A program made the position numbers and the translations under genes. This document shows positions 1 through 5,428 of a DNA stretch of 5,428 nt, one piece after another. The notes beneath the pieces were generated by a model. It had not been told where the DNA came from. It ran no database searches and saw only the letters and a list, made by a program, of their open reading frames with translations. Source of the DNA: Parafilimonas sp. (GTDB lineage: Bacteria; Bacteroidota; Bacteroidia; Chitinophagales; Chitinophagaceae); contig JAHEZC010000222.1 of assembly GCA_023251275.1 (NCBI GenBank), positions 1 through 5,428 on the forward strand. The letters are read 5' to 3'. Numbering within the stretch: the stretch's first letter is position 1; every line of letters begins with the position of its first letter.

Positions 1-337
1 TTGTATTCCAGCAATTATTAGGCGTAGGATCGCTTGAATTATAAGTGTGTGTTTGTAAGCGAACCCAATGACCTCCGTCACCCCAGTCTGCCCCGCGGGT
101 AGGTACTACGACTTCATCGGTTGTAACTTCATTAAGCGGGATCATGTGGTTGTTTCCTCCAAAATTGTAGAGGTTAGTGTAGGCTGCCCCGACAGCGGAT
201 GCCAGTTCTTTATCATTCTTATAAAAATTATCACTGGTAACGTTGCCATAAAGCAATTCTTTCTCGTCGAGGTTGGTACAGGAAGTTACCAGCAGCAATG
301 CTATCAGGGAATACTTCGTGATTGATAAATTTTTCAT
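1..337 (-). CDS. SusD/RagB-family outer-membrane nutrient-binding lipoprotein, N-terminal 112 codons (3' end beyond window)
   Basis: Reading the minus strand from ATG at 337 gives an open frame to the window edge, so only the N-terminus is visible; family members usually have about 450-650 residues. Residues 1-19 form a lipoprotein signal peptide ending in the lipobox VTSC, with Cys20 as the lipidation site. The mature start, CTNLDEKE, has acidic residues a few positions after the Cys, as in surface-exported Bacteroidota lipoproteins. SusD-like features follow: GNVTSDNFYKND, then AAYTNLYNF, then DEVVVPTRGADWGDGGHW and a segment with HTYNSSDPTPNN. SusD proteins are helical TPR-type lids that bind the substrate at the cell surface and close over their SusC partner. 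The gene starts 33 bp after the susC stop and is probably co-transcribed with it. There is no clear Shine-Dalgarno sequence; A-rich codons follow the ATG. The substrate cannot be deduced from this fragment. The family call is firm. Confidence 0.93.
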   Translation of the reverse strand, partial: MKNLSITKYSLIALLLVTSCTNLDEKELLYGNVTSDNFYKNDKELASAVGAAYTNLYNFGGNNHMIPLNEVTTDEVVVPTRGADWGDGGHWVRLQTHTYNSSDPTPNNCWNT

Positions 338-370
338 ATTGTAAGAAATGTTAGTTGTATAAAATATTAT

Positions 371-3325
371 TTAAAATCCAATGTTGATGCCTAATGTAAA
401 TGTGCGTGTCAATACCCAGGTTTCCCTTCTGTCAATACCTGGAGCAAGCACATTGGTTCCATCCGCATATCTTACTTCCGGATCTGCACCTGTATAATCT
501 GTAATTACAAATAAATTCTGTGCAGCGATATATGCCCTGATGCTCTTGATTGAACTGCTTTTAGCAATCGTAAAATTATAGCCAATAGTGGCGTTGTCCA
601 ATTTTACAAAAGATGCTTTTTCTACATGAAGGCTGCTGAATTTCTGTGCATCAGTAAGGTTCGGATTAAAGAATTTAGTATTCACTATATTATAACTTGT
701 TGCTACATTGGCATTTTCAAAGAAGGCACGATACGTATTAATAAGATCATGACCAATCGAGCCGCGAAGGAAGAAGTTGAGATCAAAATTATTGTACCTG
801 AATGTATTCGTCCATCCAAATTCAAATTTTGGTAATCCATTCCCGATCTTGGTATTATAATCCCTTTCATCGTGAGTGGTTCCACCTTTACCATCATCAA
901 ACAAATATTTTCCATCGGCATCAAGCCCTTTATAAATCGGCCCCCACAATATGCCTATATCTTCTCCGGCAATTGCCCTCGTAATCTGAGTCGCTTCCTG
1001 GCCCGGTGTTCCTAAGTTAGTAGCGCCAACATAATCTGCATCTACATTCAGTTTATCCAGCCTGACATGATAAGTAGAAAAATTGCCGCCGGTAGTCCAG
1101 GTAAAATCTCTGTTTTTTAAAACATCATAACTGAGTGCTATCTCAATCCCATTACTTTTTAATGTACCCACATTCAGGTAAGTCTGGGTTGCCTGGTTGG
1201 GCGGAACAGGTACATTAGTAAGAAATATTAAATCTTTGGTAGTCCTGTTATAATAATCTACTGTACCGGTCAGCCGGTTGTTGAGCAAACCGAAATCTAA
1301 TCCGAAATCTATTTCAGATTTACTTTCCCATTTCAAATTCGGATTTGCATTACGGGCTGGATTGGAGGCTGAGGCAAATACGCCATTGCCTGTATAATAG
1401 GGCTGTCCATTAAACGCTAATGCATCCAGCGATACATAAGGGCTTGGCGGCAATGAACCCGTTATACCATAACTGCCTCTTAATTTCAGGTTGTTGATTT
1501 TTGGAAGATCGAAAAGCTTGCTTAAATCAACACCCGCACTCACTGCAGGGAACATACCCCATTTATTATTCTCGCCAAACTCAGTTGAACCTTCCCTTCT
1601 CAAACTGGCAGACAAAAAAGCAAGGTTATTATAATTCAAATTAAGCCTGCCAAAGAATGCGACAAGTTTACTCGCATTTTTATAGCTTGAAATTACTCCT
1701 CTGCCATCCTTAAAGTCAAGCGCTGAACTTAAATCCTCAGCGGATGCATCTGTTAAAAAATTACCACCTGCCACAGATACGCCCTGGTTTAAAAATTCCT
1801 GGTAGGAATAACCTCCTATAATAGATGCATTCAGCTTATTAAACCGCCTTTCATAGGAAAGTGTGTTTTCATATAGCTGATTATATGTTTCAAAATCTCC
1901 TTTATATCCATATCCATGCCGCTGATAACCACTGACACCCAAAAAATTGCGATCAAAGAAAGCTTTTATCGGAAGATAAGCCTGCTCATAATAACTGGAA
2001 GTTTGCTGTGCATATCTCATCAGGAATTTAAGTCCTTTAACGATCTCGTATTCCCCTGAAGCTACAATATTAAATCTTTTGGTTTCTCCCGTATGAGTAT
2101 TTTGCTCCAAAGCCGCAACCGGATTGACGTAATCTATAAAATTAGCTTCATAATACCCGCCACCTGTGAGATCATACTGGGGGTCAGTACTTTTTACCGG
2201 AGCAGTAGGATTATATATGGTTGCATATTTAAAAGCTTCCGGGAAACCAATATCTGCATTTCTGCGTGAAGTAGTTACACCCAGATTAAATACAAGGCGG
2301 TCTTTCAATGCTTTTTGAGTGAGGTTTAAACGGCCATTCAATTGTTGAAAACCGGTTGTGATAGCTATTCCTTCTACATTTCTATAGTTGACAGATGCGT
2401 TGTAAAATGTGCCGGAACCATTACCACCTGAAAGCGATAAATTATGAGTGTGCGAAATGGCGGTACGGGTCATTTCATCGTACCAGTCTGTTGTAGCACC
2501 ATAGTCGGTTCCTTTTCCGAGGGCACGGAATTCAGCAGCAGACATGTGCTGAGTAAGTCTTTCAGCGCTTTCTGCACTCACCTGGCCGTTATAAGCAACT
2601 TGTGTAGTGCCGCGTTTGCCAGAATGAGTAGTGATAATAATTACCCCCTGAGAACCGCGTGTGCCATAAATAGCGGCAGCAGAACCATCTTTCAATACAT
2701 CAATACTGGCAATATCATTGGGATCTACCGTGTTTAAATCTGCGCCAACCTGTCCGTCAATCACAACTAATGGCTGCGTATTGGCCCCTAACGTAGAAAG
2801 CCCTCTCAGCCTGATAGCAAAGCCATTATTCGGATCGCCGCCGGCACGGGCTATTGAAAGCCCGGCAACTTTACCCTGCAATAACTGAGACACGTCGTTT
2901 ACATTTCCTTTATTAAATTGTGCTGCCGTGATATTGGTTACTGCACTGGTAATTTCTCTTTTTCTTTGTGTACCATAGCCCGTAACTACAATGTCAGAAA
3001 GTCTGTCAACGCTTTCAGCAAGCCTTACATCAATAACCGTTTGGTCACCTACAGTAATCTCCTGTTTTGCAAAGCCTATTGAAGTGAAGATCAAAACAGA
3101 TGAATTCCCCGGAACATTTAAAGCATAATTTCCATCGGCATCTGAAAGAGTGCCAACCTTGGAGTTTTTGAGTTGGATGCTTACTCCGGGGAGAGGAGTA
3201 CCTGAAGTTGAATTACTTATTTTGCCGGTTACTCTTTTACTTTGAGCAAAAAGATCAGCCGTACAAAACATCAGCAGCCACATAATAATACAGGCTGTTT
3301 TAAGCAGTAGTTTGTTTTTTTTCAT
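371..3325 (-). CDS. SusC/RagA-family TonB-dependent outer-membrane transporter
   Basis: This complete 984-residue protein imports nutrients (typically oligosaccharides, sometimes peptides) across the outer membrane using TonB/ExbBD energy, with a SusD-type lid. Residues 1-28 are a Sec signal peptide with a likely cleavage near FAQ-SKR. Residues about 31-103 form a carboxypeptidase-D regulatory-like domain (VTGKISNSTSGTPLPGVSIQ, DADGNY). DIVVTGYG at 111-118 is the usual TonB-box-like segment at the end of that domain. The plug spans about 120-237 and carries the SusC hallmarks LLQGKVAGLSI, IRLRGLSTLG, PLVVIDGQ, DPNDIASIDVLKDGSAAAIYG and GVIIITTHSGK. The remainder is the beta-barrel, ending in a C-terminal Phe (TLGINIGF) as expected for BAM-assembled barrels. 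Length is near the family norm. There is no N-terminal STN domain, so control by a FecI/FecR sigma/anti-sigma pair is unlikely. The ATG at 3325 is chosen because the signal peptide follows it directly. The substrate is unknown. Confidence 0.97.
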   Translation of the reverse strand: MKKNKLLLKTACIIMWLLMFCTADLFAQSKRVTGKISNSTSGTPLPGVSIQLKNSKVGTLSDADGNYALNVPGNSSVLIFTSIGFAKQEITVGDQTVIDVRLAESVDRLSDIVVTGYGTQRKREITSAVTNITAAQFNKGNVNDVSQLLQGKVAGLSIARAGGDPNNGFAIRLRGLSTLGANTQPLVVIDGQVGADLNTVDPNDIASIDVLKDGSAAAIYGTRGSQGVIIITTHSGKRGTTQVAYNGQVSAESAERLTQHMSAAEFRALGKGTDYGATTDWYDEMTRTAISHTHNLSLSGGNGSGTFYNASVNYRNVEGIAITTGFQQLNGRLNLTQKALKDRLVFNLGVTTSRRNADIGFPEAFKYATIYNPTAPVKSTDPQYDLTGGGYYEANFIDYVNPVAALEQNTHTGETKRFNIVASGEYEIVKGLKFLMRYAQQTSSYYEQAYLPIKAFFDRNFLGVSGYQRHGYGYKGDFETYNQLYENTLSYERRFNKLNASIIGGYSYQEFLNQGVSVAGGNFLTDASAEDLSSALDFKDGRGVISSYKNASKLVAFFGRLNLNYNNLAFLSASLRREGSTEFGENNKWGMFPAVSAGVDLSKLFDLPKINNLKLRGSYGITGSLPPSPYVSLDALAFNGQPYYTGNGVFASASNPARNANPNLKWESKSEIDFGLDFGLLNNRLTGTVDYYNRTTKDLIFLTNVPVPPNQATQTYLNVGTLKSNGIEIALSYDVLKNRDFTWTTGGNFSTYHVRLDKLNVDADYVGATNLGTPGQEATQITRAIAGEDIGILWGPIYKGLDADGKYLFDDGKGGTTHDERDYNTKIGNGLPKFEFGWTNTFRYNNFDLNFFLRGSIGHDLINTYRAFFENANVATSYNIVNTKFFNPNLTDAQKFSSLHVEKASFVKLDNATIGYNFTIAKSSSIKSIRAYIAAQNLFVITDYTGADPEVRYADGTNVLAPGIDRRETWVLTRTFTLGINIGF

Positions 3326-3344
3326 ATTACAAGTTTTTACGGGA

Positions 3345-3360
3345 AAGTTTAAATAAACTT
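3345..3360. repeat. Short inverted repeat in the susC leader, candidate operator
   Basis: The 7-base arms AAGTTTA (3345-3351) and TAAACTT (3354-3360) are perfect complements separated by two bases. The repeat lies 20 bp upstream of the susC start codon, probably within the transcribed leader. With a 2-base spacer it is a poor RNA hairpin, so a protein-binding site is more plausible than a terminator or RNA switch. The A/T-rich context means chance cannot be excluded. Confidence 0.35.
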
Positions 3361-3365
3361 CTTTG

Positions 3366-3373
3366 TAAATCTA
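3366..3373 (-). promoter_or_regulatory. Possible -7 element for susC
   Basis: On the minus strand this reads TAGATTTA, which matches the Bacteroidota -7 consensus TAnnTTTG except for the last base. It lies about 40 bp upstream of the susC ATG. No good TTTG-like -33 element sits at the usual spacing (the nearest TTG is only 14 bp away), which would suit a promoter that depends on an activator. This is a weak prediction. Confidence 0.25.
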
Positions 3374-3378
3374 CCTGA

Positions 3379-3410
3379 TTGAATATACAATTTCCACCAC
3401 TTTATTATTG
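3379..3410 (+). promoter_or_regulatory. Possible promoter for the AraC-type regulator gene
   Basis: TTG at 3379-3381 (context GATTG) is followed after 21 bp by TATTATTG at 3403-3410. This resembles the Bacteroidota pattern TTTG, about 19-21 bp, TAnnTTTG, with one mismatch in the -7 element. It would give a leader of about 55-60 nt containing the distal pair of AGTTTA/TAAACT motifs, a position compatible with autoregulation. The match is short and the region A/T-rich, so confidence is low. Confidence 0.28.
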
Positions 3411-3473
3411 AATACATAAACTATTTTAATCTTTTTTGCCGAAGTTTAAGGCCTTTTATATTAATTTTATTCA

Positions 3474-4385
3474 ATGAACAGCAAACCCTTTACGGAAAAG
3501 CTTACACTAAGTGAGGGCACTTCCTTTGTTGCGAGGACCTATCGCACCCCATTTTTTGAAGTGCCCTGGCACCAGCATATTGAATATGAATTAATATTGT
3601 TCGTCGAAGGCCACGGGCAGGCATTTGTCGGAAATAATATAGGTGAGTTTGAAACGGGAGATGTTTTTTTTCTTGGAGCAAACCTTCCGCATACTTTTCA
3701 AAAAAGACATACAGACCTGGTAACAAGCGCTGTTGTTGTGCAATTTAAAGAAGATTTCTGGGGGAGTGATTTTATAGAAATTCCTGAATGTGCTGAACTG
3801 AAAGGGCTTTTCGATCTTTCAATGAAAGGGCTTAAAGTTGCGGGAGAATGTAAAAAAATATTAAATCCATTAATCAAAGACCTTGAATTTGCTTCAGGCC
3901 TGAAAAGAATTGTGATCCTTTGTGAATGTCTCGGCGTATTATGTCGTCAGGGAAACTTTGAGATGCTTAATATGCATGAACATCAAACCCTGAATATTAA
4001 AGACAGGGACCGTATTGATAAAATTATTCAATATACAATTGAAAAGTTTCAAAGTAATATTCCGCTATCGAGGATTGCAGAAATAGCATCTATGAGTATT
4101 CCTGCATTTTGCAATTATTTCAGAAAGCATACCAAAAAAACTTATATTGATTTTCTGAATGAAATCAGGATAAGTCATGCATGCAAACTTTTGAGGGCAT
4201 CACAAATGAATGTGCTGCAAATCTGCCTTGACAGCGGCTTCAATACCTTAGCTAATTTCAACAAGCAATTTATAAAATTTAAACACATCACACCATCTCA
4301 ATTCAGGAAACAATTTGCTAAGGCATCGGAGGAGGATTTGATCCCTGGTGATGAAAATACTTCTCTCCGAATGCTGACTATCTGA
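3474..4385 (+). CDS. AraC-family transcriptional regulator with N-terminal cupin sensor domain
   Basis: This 303-residue cytoplasmic DNA-binding protein has the standard AraC layout. The N-terminal cupin domain (about residues 18-95) shows H33-x-H35-x3-E39 and then a turn with G62-D63 and P72-H73, so all four potential metal ligands of a cupin are present. The C-terminal domain (about 180-282) has two helix-turn-helix units: the first around 198-219 (LSRIAEIASMSIPAFCNYF), the second around 247-268, followed by the family signature C251-x3-GF and ITPSQFR at 272-278. A short polar tail follows. The start is well fixed: an in-frame TAA lies at 3462-3464, no alternative start lies between, and the next Met is residue 117. 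There is no Shine-Dalgarno sequence. The gene is divergent from susC across 148 bp, which makes it the likely regulator of susCD, probably responding to a sugar-like ligand. Ligand and target are inferred. Confidence 0.95.
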   Translation: MNSKPFTEKLTLSEGTSFVARTYRTPFFEVPWHQHIEYELILFVEGHGQAFVGNNIGEFETGDVFFLGANLPHTFQKRHTDLVTSAVVVQFKEDFWGSDFIEIPECAELKGLFDLSMKGLKVAGECKKILNPLIKDLEFASGLKRIVILCECLGVLCRQGNFEMLNMHEHQTLNIKDRDRIDKIIQYTIEKFQSNIPLSRIAEIASMSIPAFCNYFRKHTKKTYIDFLNEIRISHACKLLRASQMNVLQICLDSGFNTLANFNKQFIKFKHITPSQFRKQFAKASEEDLIPGDENTSLRMLTI

Positions 4386-4476
4386 TTTTATTTCAAATAA
4401 AGGAAGTAATTGGTCCATATACCGATATCATCTGCGGAACAAAGAAATACACCACCGGGTTCAGAATATTCTTTTC
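4386..4476. other. Convergent intergenic gap, no convincing terminator
   Basis: These 91 bp separate the 3' ends of the AraC-type gene and the cytochrome c gene. They contain an A/T-only inverted repeat (TTTATTT at 4387-4393, AAATAAA at 4395-4401) and the 10-base palindrome AGAATATTCT at 4463-4472. Neither has a G/C-rich stem followed by a T-run. I see no small gene here. Confidence 0.5.
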
Positions 4477-4836
4477 TCAGCTTTTCCCTTTGATGGCAAC
4501 AAGATAACTCACAATAGCCTGTGCAGAGGAATCCGGGACAGGCGCACCGAAATTTTTGATCATTTTATCTACGATCTTCTCCCATGTTTTTTTGGGGAAA
4601 GCGGGTTGATTTTCAATATAGCTCATCGAGTGGCAACTCGTACAGTTCCGCATAAAAAGTGCTGATCCGGATATATCGCTCAGATCTGCTTCAACTAAAG
4701 AACTGTTGCTCTTGTTCTTCGCAATAGTCTCATCTGCAGGTTTTTTTTCATTACCTGTATTACATGCCGTTAACCATAAGAGAACTATAAAAAATAATTT
4801 CCATCGGACAATACTATGCGAAAAATAATTTTTCAT
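4477..4836 (-). CDS. Lipoprotein monohaem cytochrome c, SorB-like electron-acceptor subunit of sulfite dehydrogenase
   Basis: This 119-residue protein begins with a lipoprotein signal peptide (hydrophobic 14-24, lipobox LTAC, Cys25 lipidated). A polar Asn/Lys/Ser/Glu-rich linker (about 26-50) leads to a compact cytochrome c domain. The single haem site is CTSCH at 65-69, with H69 as proximal ligand. M92, in IVDKMIKNFGAPVP, is the likely distal ligand, and the domain closes with a C-terminal helix around AIVSYL (107-112). The pattern MRNCTSCHS, a W about 16 residues after the haem His, then KM and GAPVP, followed by a YL helix, is like SorB and related small sulfite dehydrogenase cytochromes. 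The ATG lies only 2 bp after the stop of the upstream molybdenum-enzyme gene, so the two are very probably co-transcribed and translationally coupled. It should sit on the periplasmic side of a membrane and take electrons from that enzyme. Another small cytochrome c role is possible, but context favours SorB. Confidence 0.88.
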   Translation of the reverse strand: MKNYFSHSIVRWKLFFIVLLWLTACNTGNEKKPADETIAKNKSNSSLVEADLSDISGSALFMRNCTSCHSMSYIENQPAFPKKTWEKIVDKMIKNFGAPVPDSSAQAIVSYLVAIKGKS

Positions 4837-4838
4837 TT

Positions 4839-5428
4839 TTATTCTGCTTTGATTATTAAACTTTCGATTTCATTCCGCATATAACCACTCCGGTTCCACT
4901 GATGCTCCGGTTGTGTCTGGCCTCTTGTATCCGTTGCCTTCACTTTGAAATGATAAGTACCGGGAGCAGCAGGTTTCCATGTATAGCGCCATCTCCGCCA
5001 CGAATATTTTCCTATTTCCGGATCCAGCCGGGCAGTTACCCATTTACCGCTGTCAATAGAAATTTCCACTTTCTTAATTCCTGATCCGCAGTCAAATGCA
5101 AGGCCTTGTATTTCGCAATTACTTCCGGTGTTCACGACGGCACCAGGTTCAGGCGAAACAAAAACGGAGCGTACATCTAATTGGCTGATGGGCACCAGGT
5201 CTTTCGCAAGCGAATCAGGCTTTTCGTTTCCATTAATCACTCCTTTAGGCACCAGGTAGGCTTTTTTCATCCAGTATCCACTGAAGGTATCGGTAAGCAC
5301 ATTTATTTCACTCAGCATTCCAACCCAATACGTCGCGTACCATCCCGGTACTACAAGTTTAAGGGGATAACCATTCAGGAGTGGCAACTGTTCGCCATTC
5401 ATTTCATACGCTATCATCACTTCACCAT
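4839..5428 (-). CDS. Sulfite oxidase-family molybdopterin enzyme, SorA-like sulfite dehydrogenase catalytic subunit, C-terminal part (5' end beyond window)
   Basis: The last 195 codons are visible. The frame stays open to the window edge (GEV precedes the first in-frame ATG), so the GTG at 5420 is not a real start. The fragment begins with the end of the molybdopterin-binding domain: AYEMNGEQLPLLNGYPLKL, then VVPGWYATYWVGML, then GYWMKKAYLVP. By comparison with remembered family sequences, the Tyr of KKAY aligns with the active-site Tyr of sulfite oxidases. From about SVFVSPEPG to the end is the immunoglobulin-like Mo-co dimerisation domain (GLAFDCGSGIKKVEISID, WRRWRYTW, GTYHFKVKATDTRGQTQ, GYMRNEI). 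That domain distinguishes it from MsrP/YedY-type enzymes. The likely reaction is sulfite to sulfate with electrons passed to the adjacent cytochrome c. The Mo-ligand Cys and any Tat signal lie outside the window. One oddity is YWVGML, where family members usually have Lys instead of the Gly. Confidence 0.9.
   Translation of the reverse strand, partial: GEVMIAYEMNGEQLPLLNGYPLKLVVPGWYATYWVGMLSEINVLTDTFSGYWMKKAYLVPKGVINGNEKPDSLAKDLVPISQLDVRSVFVSPEPGAVVNTGSNCEIQGLAFDCGSGIKKVEISIDSGKWVTARLDPEIGKYSWRRWRYTWKPAAPGTYHFKVKATDTRGQTQPEHQWNRSGYMRNEIESLIIKAE

Larger units (their letters stand above)
3326..3473. promoter_or_regulatory. Divergent intergenic region between susC and the AraC-type regulator gene
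   Basis: This 148-bp A/T-rich stretch separates two divergent start codons and must hold the promoters of both genes unless they lie further away. The hexamer AGTTTA or its complement TAAACT occurs four times: plus orientation at 3346-3351 and 3443-3448, reverse at 3354-3359 and 3417-3422. These make two inverted pairs, one tight and one with a 20-bp gap. That arrangement is compatible with regulator binding sites, but this is inference from the sequence alone. Confidence 0.6.

Noticed and set aside
68..325. Plus-strand open frame of 85 codons
   Set aside because: It lies opposite the SusD-type coding frame, which has a clear signal peptide and family motifs; the plus-strand translation resembles nothing I recognise.
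626..984. Several short frames on both strands inside susC
   Set aside because: All overlap the continuous SusC barrel coding frame and look like shadows of it.
2444..2737. Plus-strand open frame of 97 codons inside susC
   Set aside because: It is antisense to the strongly conserved plug region of SusC and the product has no recognisable features.
3502..3726. Minus-strand open frame of 74 codons inside the AraC-type gene
   Set aside because: It is antisense to the conserved cupin domain and has no supporting motif or start context.
4387..4401. Inverted repeat just after the AraC-type stop codon as a terminator
   Set aside because: The arms are A/T only, the spacer is one base and no T-run follows in the plus direction, so a stable intrinsic terminator is not supported.
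4902..5084. Plus-strand open frame of 60 codons opposite the sulfite oxidase-like gene
   Set aside because: It overlaps the well-supported dimerisation domain on the other strand and has no recognisable product.
5400..5420. GTG at 5420 or the following ATG as the true start of the molybdenum-enzyme gene
   Set aside because: The frame continues upstream without a stop to the window edge, and the visible sequence begins in the middle of a conserved domain, so the gene is cut by the window rather than starting here.
1..5428. CRISPR array, tRNA or rRNA genes, insertion sequences, attachment sites
   Set aside because: I saw no regularly spaced repeats, RNA-gene signatures, transposase motifs or terminal inverted repeats; almost all of the window is explained by the five genes.

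Overview
The window looks like the chromosome of a member of the Bacteroidota, probably in or near the Chitinophagaceae/Sphingobacteriales (a judgement from sequence style, not a measured placement). The clues are a SusC/SusD outer-membrane pair, A/T-rich DNA, start codons without Shine-Dalgarno sequences, and surface-lipoprotein features. It is densely coded; the longest non-coding stretch is 148 bp.

Layout, left to right. Positions 1-337 (minus strand) hold the first 112 codons of a SusD/RagB-type lipoprotein, cut by the window edge. After a 33-bp gap, 371-3325 (minus) encode a complete 984-residue SusC/RagA-type TonB-dependent transporter. Transcription runs susC then susD. A 148-bp region (3326-3473) separates susC from a divergent AraC-family regulator gene (3474-4385, plus). 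A 91-bp convergent gap (4386-4476) follows. Last comes a minus-strand pair: a small lipoprotein cytochrome c (4477-4836) directly downstream of the 3' end of a sulfite-oxidase-family molybdenum enzyme (4839-5428, cut by the right edge). This pair resembles the SorA/SorB sulfite dehydrogenase.

How they may work together. SusC and SusD should form a surface complex that captures a glycan or other large nutrient and imports it across the outer membrane using TonB energy. The divergent AraC-type protein has a cupin sensor domain and two helix-turn-helix motifs, and is the obvious candidate regulator of susCD. The intergenic region carries four copies of the hexamer AGTTTA/TAAACT, arranged as two inverted pairs, which are candidate operator half-sites. 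The SorAB-like pair is probably a separate transcription unit that oxidises sulfite in the periplasm and passes electrons to the respiratory chain; any link to the susCD substrate is speculative.

I found no clearly undescribed system. The points most worth checking are the candidate operator, a glycine where a cofactor-binding lysine is expected in the SorA-like enzyme, and the possible link between the nutrient locus and sulfite oxidation.
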